A stretch of 64,000 nt of DNA from CATQHP01 sp965214915 (GTDB taxonomy: Bacteria; Acidobacteriota; Terriglobia; Bryobacterales; UBA6623), in assembly GCA_965214915.1 (NCBI GenBank), contig CBDCCP010000003.1:434001-498000 (forward strand), written 5' to 3'. Positions 9,065 to 18,600 of the stretch are shown piece after piece. Each line of letters begins with the position of its first letter. Positions within the stretch are counted from its first letter, which is position 1. The notes below the pieces were generated by a model. It was given only the letters and a program-made list of their open reading frames with translations, was not told the origin of the DNA and searched no databases. Both the position numbers and the translations under genes were made by a program.

Positions 9065-10252
9065 GTGAGAGTTTCCTTACTCGGTTCGACCGGCTCGATC
9101 GGTCGCAACACCCTCCAGGTGCTGCGCGAGATGGAGGGTCCGGTTTCGGTAGCGGCGCTTGCCGCCGGGCGCAATGTCAAGGAGTTGGCCAGGCAAGCGC
9201 GCGAGTTCCGGCCGGAGCTCGTCTCGGTCGCGGACGAGGCCGCGAAGGCGGAGCTCGCCGCCGCCTTGTCAGGCATCGACGGCTACCGCCCGCGGGTGCT
9301 TTCCGGTCCGGCCGGCAATCTCGCCGCGGCCGCCCAGGTGGACTATGACGCGCTCGTCTCCGCGGCCGTCGGCGTCGCCGGACTCGAAGCGACATTCGAA
9401 GCCGTTCGCCTGGGCAAGCGCGTCGCCTTGGCCAACAAGGAAGCGCTGGTGGTCGCCGGCGAATTCGTGATGGCCGAAGCCGCATGCAGCGGCGCCGAGA
9501 TACTCCCCGTCGACAGCGAGCACAACGCCGTTCACCAGTGTCTGCGGGCCGGCCGCCGCGACGAAGTCGAAAGACTGATCCTCACGGCGTCCGGAGGGCC
9601 TTTCCGCAACACTCCGGCGAGCGAGCTGGCTGCCGTGACGCCCGCCGAGGCTCTCGCTCACCCGACGTGGAAGATGGGCAATCGCATCACCGTCGATTCG
9701 GCCACTTTGATGAACAAGGGTTTCGAGGTGATCGAAGCCTGTCGTCTGTTCGGCTTTTCGCCCGACGAGGTCGATGTCGTTGTCCATCCGCAATCGGTGG
9801 TCCACGCCTTGGTCGAATATCGTGACGGTTCGGTGATCGCGCAAATGTGTCCGCCGGACATGAAGCTGCCGATTCGCTACGCCCTCTCCTATCCCGACCG
9901 CGAATTCAGCCCGCGCCAACGCATCGACTGGAACTCTGTGCGAAAATTAGATTTCGAGCCGCCCGACCGGCGGAAATTTCCGCTGCTGGAGTTGGCGTAC
10001 GAGTCGCTCCGCCGCGGCGGGGCGGCTGGGTGCTTGCTCAACGCGGCCGACGAGGTAGCCGTGGAAGCTTTTTTGCGCGGACGGATTCCGTTTCCGGCTA
10101 TTGCCGAGATCGTTGCCGAGACGCTGTCGAACGGCGCGGCGCAAGAACCGAAGCGCGTGTCCGATCTGCTCGAGATCGACCGCGAGGCAAGAGCTTTCGC
10201 GGAGGGTCTGGCGGCGCGGGGCGGGGCAACGGTCGGAGCCGTCACGGCGTAA
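9065..10252 (+). CDS. dxr: 1-deoxy-D-xylulose 5-phosphate reductoisomerase
   Basis: DXR catalyses the NADPH- and metal-dependent conversion of DXP to MEP, the committed step of non-mevalonate isoprenoid synthesis, in the cytosol. The NADPH-binding N-terminus reads LLGSTGSIGRNTLQVL. The metal and substrate site is seen as DSEHNAVHQ, ASGGPFR and WKMGNRITVDSATLMNKGFE. I place the start at GTG 9065, which gives MRVSLLGSTGSIG as in other DXRs; a TTG at 9041 would add eight residues. The gene is followed after 25 bases by rseP, a neighbour pair common in many bacteria, suggesting co-transcription. Confidence 0.95.
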   Translation: MRVSLLGSTGSIGRNTLQVLREMEGPVSVAALAAGRNVKELARQAREFRPELVSVADEAAKAELAAALSGIDGYRPRVLSGPAGNLAAAAQVDYDALVSAAVGVAGLEATFEAVRLGKRVALANKEALVVAGEFVMAEAACSGAEILPVDSEHNAVHQCLRAGRRDEVERLILTASGGPFRNTPASELAAVTPAEALAHPTWKMGNRITVDSATLMNKGFEVIEACRLFGFSPDEVDVVVHPQSVVHALVEYRDGSVIAQMCPPDMKLPIRYALSYPDREFSPRQRIDWNSVRKLDFEPPDRRKFPLLELAYESLRRGGAAGCLLNAADEVAVEAFLRGRIPFPAIAEIVAETLSNGAAQEPKRVSDLLEIDREARAFAEGLAARGGATVGAVTA

Positions 10253-10277
10253 ATTCGCTTAGAGGCATAAAGAAGTC

Positions 10278-11582
10278 ATGCTGGCTTTCATTTTCGTGCT
10301 CGGCGTCATGGTTGTTTTCCATGAGCTCGGGCACTATCTGGCGGCGCGGTATTTCAAGGTCAAAGTGGAGAGCTTTGCTTTCGGATTCGGGCCGCGGTTG
10401 TTCGGCTTCAAGCGCGGCGATACCGATTTCAAGGTCTGTCTGCTGCCGCTCGGCGGTTATGTCAAGATGGCCGGCGGCGACAGCATCGGCGAACCCAGCG
10501 GCGATCCCGACGAGTTGTTGGCCAAACCCCGCTGGCAGCGCTTCATCATCATGGCGATGGGCCCGATTTTCAACTTCATACTGGCGATCGCCCTGCTTAC
10601 CGGCCTCTTCATGAACAGCTTCGAACGGCCGGCGTTCCTCACGGAAGAACCGAGAATCGAATACATCCAGGCCGACAGCGGCGCCGCGCAAGCCGGGCTG
10701 CAAGCCGGCGACGTGATCCGTTCGGTAGACGGCCAGGCGGTAGCAACTTGGCAGGATGTCGAGCTTCCCTTGGTCATGGCGCTGAACCAAACCGTTCCGG
10801 TAGAAGTCGAGCGCGGCGGGTCGCGGCAAACATTTCAAGTTTTCGTAGCGGAGAGCGAGGACAGGCCGGGCGTTCCCCGCGTCGGCTGGAGCGAAGGCTA
10901 CGATGTCGTTTTTCGAAGAATAGAAAGCGGATCTCCGGGCGACGCCGCGGGCCTGCAACCCGGCGACCGGCTGCACAGCCTGGAGGGCCTGGAAATCCGC
11001 TCGTCGATTCAGGTCGTCGAGTTGATTCAAGAGTCCGCGGGAGAGCCGCTGCAGATGGAAATCGAGCGTGACGGAGCGGCGCAGACCTTCGAGATTACCC
11101 CCGCGTACAACGAAACGGACGAAGCATGGCGCATCGGAGTCGAGCTTTCCGCGAATTGGCGGACGGTTCAATCCCGGTTAGGGTTCGCCGATGCGCTCGC
11201 GCAGGCGGTCGAGAGCAACGTGCGGGCCTGCGGCATGCTCTTCAAGCTGATTGGGGGGTTGTTTTCCGGCACGGTTTCCCCCCGCATGCTCAGCGGGCCG
11301 ATCGGCATCTACGAGTATTCGAAGGAAGCCGCGGACGTTGGTTTGCGCGCGTTGATCGAGCTCATGGCGCTGATCAGCATGCAGTTGGGCATCTTCAACC
11401 TGTTCCCGATTCCGATTCTCGACGGCGGACAGATGCTGCTGCTGACGTTCGAAGGCGCCATGCGCCGGGATGTCAGCATCGCCATTAAAGAAAGGATCAT
11501 TCAGGTCGGTTTGGTGCTCATCGTTCTGCTGTTCGGATTCGTGATGTACAACGACCTGCTGAAAAAGATCGCTTCGGGCTGA
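10278..11582 (+). CDS. rseP: RIP site-2 metalloprotease RseP
   Basis: A 434-residue inner-membrane zinc protease. The catalytic HELGH is at residues 15-19 in the first transmembrane helix and the third zinc ligand motif LDGG lies in PIPILDGGQM near the C-terminal helices. Two PDZ-like regions lie between (around ADSGAAQAGLQAGDVIRSVD and ESGSPGDAAGLQPGDRLHSL). RseP cuts anti-sigma factors and signal-peptide remnants within the membrane. It sits directly after dxr and before an OmpH/Skp homologue, which fits an envelope-homeostasis operon; bamA, often found here, is absent. Confidence 0.95.
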   Translation: MLAFIFVLGVMVVFHELGHYLAARYFKVKVESFAFGFGPRLFGFKRGDTDFKVCLLPLGGYVKMAGGDSIGEPSGDPDELLAKPRWQRFIIMAMGPIFNFILAIALLTGLFMNSFERPAFLTEEPRIEYIQADSGAAQAGLQAGDVIRSVDGQAVATWQDVELPLVMALNQTVPVEVERGGSRQTFQVFVAESEDRPGVPRVGWSEGYDVVFRRIESGSPGDAAGLQPGDRLHSLEGLEIRSSIQVVELIQESAGEPLQMEIERDGAAQTFEITPAYNETDEAWRIGVELSANWRTVQSRLGFADALAQAVESNVRACGMLFKLIGGLFSGTVSPRMLSGPIGIYEYSKEAADVGLRALIELMALISMQLGIFNLFPIPILDGGQMLLLTFEGAMRRDVSIAIKERIIQVGLVLIVLLFGFVMYNDLLKKIASG

Positions 11583-11594
11583 CCGGGCGCTTGT

Positions 11595-11629
11595 TTCCGC
11601 CGTTTGGGAAATGCGGGGGAGCGGCGGAA
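11595..11629 (+). terminator. Possible weak terminator after rseP
   Basis: TTCCGCCG at 11595-11602 and CGGCGGAA at 11622-11629 form a perfect 8-bp inverted repeat around a 19-base loop, 12 bases after the rseP stop. No T-run follows closely, so it may be an mRNA stem that separates rseP from the chaperone gene rather than a strong intrinsic terminator. Confidence 0.3.
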
Positions 11630-11723
11630 GATCGCGTCTTTTGCCGAATCGTGGCAAAATAAAGGTTTGTGCGGGCGTCGGTTTCGCGCCCCGCGAGCCT
11701 GAGCAAGAGGAGTTTTGACCGAG

Positions 11724-12230
11724 ATGCGTCCGATTCGATGGATTCTCATGGCCGCTTTGTGCGCTGCCGTCTTGCCGCAACAAGCGGCAGCCCAAACGAA
11801 AGTTGCGGTAGTGGATTTCCAAACCGCCCTGCTGAATACCGCGGACATTCAGAAGAAAGCCGCCGAGCTCGAGGCGAAGTACAAGCCGCGGCAAGACGAG
11901 ATCGAGCAGCTTTCGCGCGAACTTCAGGAGATTCAGACCAAGCTGCAATCCGCGGCCGCGGACCAGGCTCAGACTCTCCAGTCCGAAGGCGAGCGCAAAC
12001 AGCGCCGCGCGCAGCGCCTGAGCGAAGATCTGCAGTCCGACGTGGAATTCGACCGTCAGGGCATCCTGACCGAGGCCGGCAGCCGGATGCGCGCGATCGT
12101 CCAGACCCTGCGCACCGAAAAAGGAGTCGATCTGATCGTAGACATCGGCGGCGTGCTGGCCTTCGATACGGCCATCGATCTGACCCAGGCGGCGACCGCC
12201 GCATACGACGCCAAGCATCCGGCAAACTGA
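11724..12230 (+). CDS. OmpH/Skp-family periplasmic chaperone
   Basis: A 168-residue protein with a cleavable signal peptide (RWILMAALCAAVLPQQAAAQ) followed by TKVAVVDFQTALLNTADIQK, the typical OmpH start, and a long helical, Glu/Lys/Gln-rich stretch that would form the Skp tentacles. The C-terminal part (VDLIVDIGGVLAFDTAIDLT) matches the family's closing beta strand. Skp-like proteins hold unfolded outer-membrane proteins for the BAM machine. ATG 11724 is preferred because AGAGGAG lies 11 bases upstream; a TTG at 11715 is too close to it. The position after rseP supports an envelope role. Confidence 0.85.
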   Translation: MRPIRWILMAALCAAVLPQQAAAQTKVAVVDFQTALLNTADIQKKAAELEAKYKPRQDEIEQLSRELQEIQTKLQSAAADQAQTLQSEGERKQRRAQRLSEDLQSDVEFDRQGILTEAGSRMRAIVQTLRTEKGVDLIVDIGGVLAFDTAIDLTQAATAAYDAKHPAN

Positions 12231-12249
12231 GCCGAACCAGCGGGAACCG

Positions 12250-12669
12250 GTGGAATTCCTCAACGCCTACGGCAAAAGCGATCTCATCTACGAACGGATC
12301 GTCAAGGGCTTTTTCATTGCTCTGCTGGCGGCGATCCTGCTCGGCTGCATTTATTACGTTTTCTTCCGCAACTGGCGCGAAGAGCTGCAGGCGAGACGGT
12401 TCCTGAGGCTGGTCCAGAACCAGGACTACGCGGAAGCGTACAAGATGTGGAACTGTTCGGTCGCTGAGCCGTGCCGCTACTATCCCTACGACGACTTTCT
12501 CGAAGACTGGGGTCAAGAATCGGAATTCGGTGAAATCCGTTCCTTCGATTTGGGAAGATCGTTCACGCAATCCAACGGCGTCATTCTGCTCTACGACATC
12601 AACGGGATCGAGCAAGCTCCGCTCTGGGTCGAGAAGGAAACCGGCATCGTAGGCTTTGCGCCGAACTGA
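12250..12669 (+). CDS. Hypothetical small membrane-anchored protein
   Basis: A 139-residue product starting at GTG 12250, 19 bases after the chaperone gene and probably co-transcribed. One transmembrane segment (VKGFFIALLAAILLGCIYYV, about residues 18-37) is followed by a soluble domain with two Cys (WNCSVAEPCRYY) that could form a disulfide outside the membrane. I do not recognise the family. The soluble part resembles small DUF-type lipoprotein folds only vaguely. Its place between OmpH/Skp and a secretin suggests a periplasm-facing role, which is inference. Confidence 0.7.
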   Translation: MEFLNAYGKSDLIYERIVKGFFIALLAAILLGCIYYVFFRNWREELQARRFLRLVQNQDYAEAYKMWNCSVAEPCRYYPYDDFLEDWGQESEFGEIRSFDLGRSFTQSNGVILLYDINGIEQAPLWVEKETGIVGFAPN

Positions 12670-12722
12670 CCCTTGCCCGCGCGGCAGTCCACGATCGGGC
12701 GCCGCCGCGCGTCTTTCTATTC

Positions 12723-14384
12723 TTGAGGTTGCGTTCCAATCGCGGGCTCGGAGCGGCGCTTTTACTCGCGTTCGCCGCGGGCGCCGCCGCCCAGAGTTCG
12801 GCGGAGTCGCTGTTCCGCAAAGGATTCCGAGCGCAGCGCGACGGCCGCCACGTCGAAGCCTACGCGCTCTACAATCAGGCCCGGGCGCTCGCTCCGGCAA
12901 ACCGGAAATACATCCGCGCGGCGCGTCAGGTCCGTGAGCCTGCGGCTCAACTGATCGCTTCAACCGGCGATTACCGCACCGCGGTCGCCATAGCGCCCGC
13001 CGCCGCGGGCTTGCAGCATCTGGCAGTCGAAACGCAGGAGGAGCCGTCCAGCCCGCGCATCGCCGTCAACAACGTAGAGCCTGAGCGCAAGCTGAAGGAG
13101 CCTGCTCGGCTCAAGCCGGACGACCACGCAACGGCATTCCGTTTTCGCGGAACCCTTCGCGAGGCATACGAGCAAGTAGCCGAGGAGTTCGGCCTCGAGG
13201 CGATCTTCGACCAGGAATTCGACGGCGATGAAAAGGTGCGGGTCGATCTCTCCGATTGCGATTTTTCATGCGTCATGCTGGCCCTGCGCGATGTCGGGCG
13301 GACGCTGCTCGTCCCTTTGGCGGAAAAGCGGTTCCTGCTGGCCGAAGACAGCGCAAGCAAACGCCGCGATCTCGAACCTTTCGCCTTTGTCTCGATCCCT
13401 GTCAACGATGCTCTGACCGCCGAGGAAGTCACACAAATCGGACAGGCCGTCCAGCAGTCTCTCGAAATCAAGCGATTCCAGATGAGCCCGACATCCGGAA
13501 TGCTCTTTTCGCGAGATACCGTGAGCAAGGTCCGCATGGCGCAGGCGATGGTCGACGCCTTGCTGCACCCCCGCGGCGCAGTGATGATCGAGCTCAGCGT
13601 CATCGCGGTCAACCGCGACCGTACCGCCGAATTAGGGATCGACTTGCCCGGCAGTTTTCCTGTCACGAACTTCAGCACGATCTTGAACGGCATGGCTCCC
13701 GAGCTCGACGGCGCGGCGCCGCTGATCGGTATCGGCGGCGGCAGAACCGTGCTCGGCGTGACGGTAGGGGGCGCTCAGGCGCTGGCGACGCTGAACAGCG
13801 GCACGGGCCGCTCGCTGCAGACCATGAGCATCCGCGCGGAGCACGGCATGCCCGCCGAGATGAAGCTCGGCGAACGCTTTCCGATCATCAATGCGCAGTT
13901 TTCAGCCGCGCCCGCGCCGGGCCTCGACGACGCCGTCGGCAGCGGCAATTTCATCCAGCCGATCCCTTCGTTCACATTCGAAGAGCTGGGGCTGACGATG
14001 AGGGCGACGCCGCTCGTACACAGCGCGAAGGAAGTCACTTTGGAGTTGGAAACGGAATTCAGGCTTTTGGCCGGCGGAGCGGTCAACGGGGTGCCGATTC
14101 TGGCGAACCGCCAGTTCCAATCGAGCGTGCGGCTGCGCGAGGGCGAATTCGCGATCGTCTCGGGGATGGCGGTCCACGAGCGGCGCAACGCCCGCGCGGG
14201 TCAAGCCGGCTTGGCCGCCATTCCACTGTTGGGGCAACTGTTCAGTCGGCACAAGAGGCAGGTCAACCAAAGCGAGTTGCTGATCCTTGTGCGGCCGCGC
14301 ATCGTACGCTTGCCTCCGGCCGAGGTGGTTCCTTCGCTGACGTTCCGCTTCGGTCCGGAGCAGCGCCCGCTGCCGGCGCTTTAG
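12723..14384 (+). CDS. Secretin-domain protein (type II/III/IV pilus secretin family)
   Basis: A 553-residue exported protein starting at TTG 12723. A signal peptide (LGAALLLAFAAGAAAQ) is followed by a short TPR-like segment (ESLFRKGFRAQRDGRHVEAY), an N-domain-like beta region (FRGTLREAYEQVAEEFGLEA) and the C-terminal secretin domain, ending in the family signature around SSVRLREGEFAIVSGM ... IPLLGQLFSRHKRQVNQSEL. Secretins form outer-membrane gates for secretion or pili. No other secretion or pilus genes are in the window, so the system it serves is unknown. At 553 residues with a reduced N-domain set it is shorter than typical PilQ/GspD. Confidence 0.82.
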   Translation: MRLRSNRGLGAALLLAFAAGAAAQSSAESLFRKGFRAQRDGRHVEAYALYNQARALAPANRKYIRAARQVREPAAQLIASTGDYRTAVAIAPAAAGLQHLAVETQEEPSSPRIAVNNVEPERKLKEPARLKPDDHATAFRFRGTLREAYEQVAEEFGLEAIFDQEFDGDEKVRVDLSDCDFSCVMLALRDVGRTLLVPLAEKRFLLAEDSASKRRDLEPFAFVSIPVNDALTAEEVTQIGQAVQQSLEIKRFQMSPTSGMLFSRDTVSKVRMAQAMVDALLHPRGAVMIELSVIAVNRDRTAELGIDLPGSFPVTNFSTILNGMAPELDGAAPLIGIGGGRTVLGVTVGGAQALATLNSGTGRSLQTMSIRAEHGMPAEMKLGERFPIINAQFSAAPAPGLDDAVGSGNFIQPIPSFTFEELGLTMRATPLVHSAKEVTLELETEFRLLAGGAVNGVPILANRQFQSSVRLREGEFAIVSGMAVHERRNARAGQAGLAAIPLLGQLFSRHKRQVNQSELLILVRPRIVRLPPAEVVPSLTFRFGPEQRPLPAL

Positions 14385-14589
14385 GGAAGGTCTGAACTTA
14401 GCGGTTCAGAGCCGCTGCGGGCGCCCTGCAGGGACTAAACACCTAGGCGCAGCCCCGCCGAACCACTCCGGCTGTGGTCGAACGCTCCTCCCGATGGAAT
14501 CAACCCGTCTTCGTTTGCGCTCTTACGCTGGAGTCGAAGAGATGAGCCGGACTCAATCGCTCATCGACAGGCGCTCCCTTAAAAAGCTG

Positions 14590-14993
14590 TCATTCGGACA
14601 GCCAGTTCTCGATCCCCGGACCAGGCGCGCAGGAGAACTCCTGTACATTCGCCGTCACAACCGTGAGGTCCAGTGCGAGAGCCTGCGCTGCGATCAATAG
14701 ATCATTGGGGCCAATGGGTGTACCCTGGCTCGCCAACTGCCGGCGGACCTCTCCGTAGTAACGGCGGGCGCCTCGAGCGGCAAAATATCCAATGCTGAGA
14801 GAATCAAGTCAATCCGACCGGCGAGTTTCGAAGAGCCCGACTTTTCAGCACCGAAGCGAAGCTCCGCCACGACGACGATGCTGGTGCAGGCCGCGTTCTC
14901 ACCCGCCGAAGAGATACGCTGAGCCACTGTTCCCTGTGGATTAAGGATCAGATCCGACAGGATGTTGGTGTCCAGCAGATAGCGCAGAGGCAC
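14590..14993 (-). pseudogene. vapC: VapC PIN-domain toxin, frameshifted
   Basis: From GTG 14993 the frame reads PLRYLLDTNILSDLI, the PIN start with its first catalytic Asp, then AELRFGAEKSG, and runs to about 14770. There the homologous sequence moves to another frame (RRYYGEVRRQLASQGTPIGP, NDLLIAAQALALDLTVVTAN) and ends at the stop at 14590-14592. The family's last acidic residues lie in that second frame. Unless the break at about 14757-14772 is a sequencing error, the ribonuclease toxin is truncated and probably inactive. It lies 2 bases downstream of the vapB-like antitoxin gene. Confidence 0.8.
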
Positions 14994-14995
14994 AT

Positions 14996-15238
14996 TCAGA
15001 TCCCTACATCGTCCAGCGGCGCCAGATCTGCGTCCACATCCGCGAACTGCTCATCTAGAGGTCCGAGGGCGCTAAGTAGGGCAAGTAATCGCCCTTTGCG
15101 AATCGGCTCCAAGATCAGGCGGCCACTTTCTTTTCTCAGGATCGCCTTATCCCCTTCGAGCTCGAACTCTCGGGGAATGTGCAGCGCTTGGTTTCGGCCA
15201 TTGCGAAATAAGCGGACATGACGTTCGAGTCCGGGCAT
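14996..15238 (-). CDS. vapB: VapB/AbrB-type antitoxin
   Basis: An 80-residue protein starting at ATG 15238. Its N-terminal half (RHVRLFRNGRNQALHIPREF, then ELEGDKAILRKESGRLILEP) is a swapped-hairpin AbrB/MazE DNA-binding domain of the VapB type. The acidic C-terminus (LDEQFADVDADLAPLDDVGI) should wrap the toxin. The gene is intact, in contrast to the vapC that follows. VapB proteins neutralise VapC and repress their own promoter, so the upstream AT-rich bases (about 15240-15280) are the likely operator. Confidence 0.85.
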   Translation of the reverse strand: MPGLERHVRLFRNGRNQALHIPREFELEGDKAILRKESGRLILEPIRKGRLLALLSALGPLDEQFADVDADLAPLDDVGI

Positions 15239-15278
15239 TTTGGCGCCTCCATTCTTAGCATATGCCTTAATTTTGATG

Positions 15279-15428
15279 ACGGTCAATGACTCGTGGCGCC
15301 ATGACTTGCTGCAACCTACAGGCGCTGTGAACAGTCGTATCGACACGTTTCAAAAGGTGATTTGGCCGCTGATCGGATTGCTCGCTACCACCGTCTTCGG
15401 CCTGTCCTACAAAGCTGTCACTAACTAA
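15279..15428 (+). CDS. Possible small single-helix membrane protein
   Basis: A 50-residue frame divergent from vapB, ATG 15279 to TAA 15428. It has a polar N-terminus (NDSWRHDLLQPTGAVNSRID) and one clear membrane helix (VIWPLIGLLATTVFGLSYKA). Codon choice is natural, but no RBS is seen and the family is unknown. It could be a real holin-like or small membrane protein, or the tail of a lost longer gene. Confidence 0.35.
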   Translation, partial: TVNDSWRHDLLQPTGAVNSRIDTFQKVIWPLIGLLATTVFGLSYKAVTN

Positions 15429-15429
15429 G

Positions 15430-15600
15430 CATAGGGGTCTGGGAGCCTTCCGCGCCTCTCGATAGTCCAGAGTTCTTGGCCGTCGGCTTGAAGTCGAGAT
15501 TGCGGTCGGCCCAGCGGCCGGCGACGAAGTCGTTCGTGACCAGCCGATACAGCTTGTTCGTCGTCGAAAGGCGGAATGTTCTTGGAGACCTCGCAAAGCG
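15430..15600 (-). pseudogene. Gene debris downstream of the TIGR03437 protein gene
   Basis: Read on the minus strand, this stretch gives coding-like sequence without a start: one frame reads ELTLCEVSKNIPPFDDE just past the preceding stop, then a neighbouring frame continues as LVTNDFVAGRWADRNLDF and FKPTAKNSGL before a stop. This looks like the C-terminal scrap of a gene with one indel, but I recognise no family and chance is possible. Confidence 0.25.
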
Positions 15601-18600
15601 TCAGTTCGAATCGAAAGCCGCTGCGTTGCTTTTGAAGCCGTCAACCGCGATCGCTACCGTGTGCCGGCCCGGCGCCAAGTCGGCCGGCAACTCGACGTTG
15701 ACCTGATAGAGGCCCGCGGTCAACGGCGCGAGGCCGGCGAAGAGGACAGGGGCCTCCATACCGTCGATCCACGCGCGCGTTGCTCCGGCGACTCGGGAAA
15801 GAGGCGCCGGCGGGGCCTGCGCGCCCGTGCGGACGGGCGGGCCCACGGCGCCGAGACCCGTGGCGAAAACCTCGATTGCGCCGCCGCGTTGCACGACTGC
15901 GCCGGTCCCGCTCGAGGGGTCGAAAAAAATTCCAGGCTGCGCCGAACCGAGCGCCAACTCAACCCGAGCGCCTGCGCCCAGCGGCGTCGCCGCGGTCAGC
16001 GTAAAGCTCTCGCCGCGGACTTCGAACGGCAACTGGAAGTTGATTTGCGCCGGACTGACGAACAACAGCGGCGCGGGAACGCCGTTGACGATCACGCGGG
16101 CGGACTGCAATTCATCCGGGAGTGGGAACGCCTCCGCCGCCCCGGCGTCCGCGGCCAGGCCCGCGCCGAAAATCGTCAGCAAGCCGCCGGGCGCGAAGCC
16201 TGAGCCGCCGGACGCGAAACTCGCTGCATTGACCACGCCGGCCGCCGAAAACCGCGGCGCCGAATCGACGCTTCGAACTTGCACGGTTGCGCTGACCGCG
16301 GGTTCGTCTCGCAGGCGCGCCGTCAGCGTTTGGACGCCGCTCGCGTCCGGCAGCCGCCAGCTTGCCGCGACGCGCCCCAGCGCGTCCGTCTCGGTAGCGG
16401 AAACGCTCAGGATGCCGCCGCTCGTCTCGAACTCCAAGGCCACGCCCGAATAGGGAGTGAAATTCCGATCGACCACGCGAAAAACGATCGGTTCGGCCGG
16501 CGGCGAGCCGGCCGCGGCGGTCTGCTCCGCGCCGGATACGACTTCGAGCTTCAGTTCACCCAGGTTGTCTCGCGCCTGCACCCGCGATACGGCCCTGTCG
16601 AAGCCGGGCTCGCCGGCCTCGGCAGTGAGCGTCGTCAAGCCGGGGGCCGCTCCTGCCAAGTCGAATGGGCCGCGCAACTTGCCGGCCGGAATCGTCACCG
16701 TCGGCGGAATCCCCAGAATTCCGTCGGACAACGTAAGATTCACGACGAGATCGACGTCTCGCGGTTCGCCGATCTCTACATGCGCTCTCCCCGTGCGGCC
16801 GACGACGACGCCGGAGGCGGGCCAAGTGGAAAGATGCAGCAGTTTGACAAGCGCGGCGTGCGCTGCCGAACGGCCGTCGACCGCTTGTTCGTAAAAGGCC
16901 GGCCACGCCCGGCGGATGCCGTCGAGCTTCGCCACCGAAGCGGGGTCGGGCTCGGAGCCTTCGGCGACAATCAGGATGAAGGCAAATCGAAATTCCCGTT
17001 GAGCCACGCTGTGATCGGGCAGGCGCGGCCCCTCGGCGGCAATGATCCGCTCGAGCGCAATGTTCTTGCGGTCGCCGTCGAACGCAACGCCGGTCTGCGG
17101 CGAGCGCGCTGAATTCCCGAAACCTACGCCGTTGCGCGGATTCTCGACCAGGAACGTCGCGGACACTTCTTCCGGGGCGCGCAACCCCATCAGGTATTGA
17201 TCGAGCTCGCTGAAACGGCTGACGGTCTCCGTCGTCAGAAAACGGGGGCTTTCCGCCGGCCCTTTGTCCTCGATCAGGTTGCCTTCCACGAACGACGCCC
17301 GGGAATTGAAGAAAAAGCTCCAATGGGCCAGTTGGCGGCCTAACAGACTCAGCGAGCGCATGCCCGTTGCGAGGTCGAGAAACGCCGGATAGGCAAGAAA
17401 GCGGTGTCCGGTTTCATGCCCCAAAACCGAGAGCGTCGAGTTCTCGCCGAGCACGGGTATGCGCGCCTCGGGGTCCGTCGGATAATTCGACAGCGGCCCC
17501 ATATTCAAGAAACTCGAAAGCCGGCGCGGGGAGCCGAAATCCACGCCGAAATCGAAGACCGGGTCGTCGAACAGCAGATCGCCGATCCCGCGCGCTTCAT
17601 TGCGGACGTTGACCTCGAAGGCGAACGATCCCGGGCCGTTCGACAGACCGATGTCGTTGAAGAAGACCACGAAATCGTAAACGTCGTCGTGGTTACGGAA
17701 GAACTGCTGCGAAGCCGCAAAACAGTCGAGCTCCAGCCGATTGGTAAAAATCTCCGCCGCGGCGCCGGCTGCGGGCTCGTCCAGGCCGAGGCTCATGTCG
17801 GCCGGCGTCGGGTCTCCTTCGAGACGGCCCGGAAAGATGCCCACAACCGCGCCCGGAACCGCGACGGCGGCATCGTAGAGAAATGCAACGCGGCCGTCCG
17901 CAAACAACACGGCCTGAAAGGTCTGGCGCGGGCCGATGCCGGAATCCTGATACGTCGGCACGGCTTGCCAACTGAACGCCACCTGATCCGCAACGCTGTA
18001 AACGCTGATTGCGGCGCCCGGTTTCGAGGGGTCCAGATCGGTAAACAGCGGCAGGATGCGGGGAGGGCCGACGAACGCCCGCGAGAAATTCCGCCCAGTC
18101 GAACGCGCATCGGGCTCTTCGAACGTCAGATTGCCGTCGGAATGCACGAAAACGACATCGTGCCGCTTCCCGAAGTACGGGAAAGCGAAGGGCAGCCGCA
18201 CTTCGCGGAAGTCGTCGTCCTCCAGCGCCAACGGCAGGCCGTTGGCGAGCGCCTCGCCGGCGATGCTGCGGCCTCCCGGCGTTACGGAGTATCCGCTTGC
18301 GGCGGGGGCGAAGAGCAGACTCGTTCCCGCCAGGTCGAAAGGATTGGGGTCCGCAACGACCCCGTTCGACGTGTCGATAATGGCGATGTCGCCGATGTCC
18401 CGGAGCGGCGCCGGCAGGGTCTCTTTTGGAAGCCGCGTGATCCGCGGCTTGCGCGCCAGCCGCTGCCGGCGCATAAAGCGGTCGCTGAGGATTCTGCCGC
18501 GGTAAGTGCCCGGATCGAACGCATCGGATTCGGTAGCCGCTGCGAGGCGCCCGCCCGACGCAGCAAGGAACAGCAGAATTCCCGCCGCCGCGCTCAGATG

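Noticed and set aside
8416..9276. N-terminal extension of the MFS transporter
   Set aside because: Antisense to recX and dxr and lacking family sequence; the transporter starts at 8415.
14385..14589. Gap after the secretin gene examined for a small RNA or terminator
   Set aside because: No stable stem with a T-run and no conserved pattern that I can recognise.
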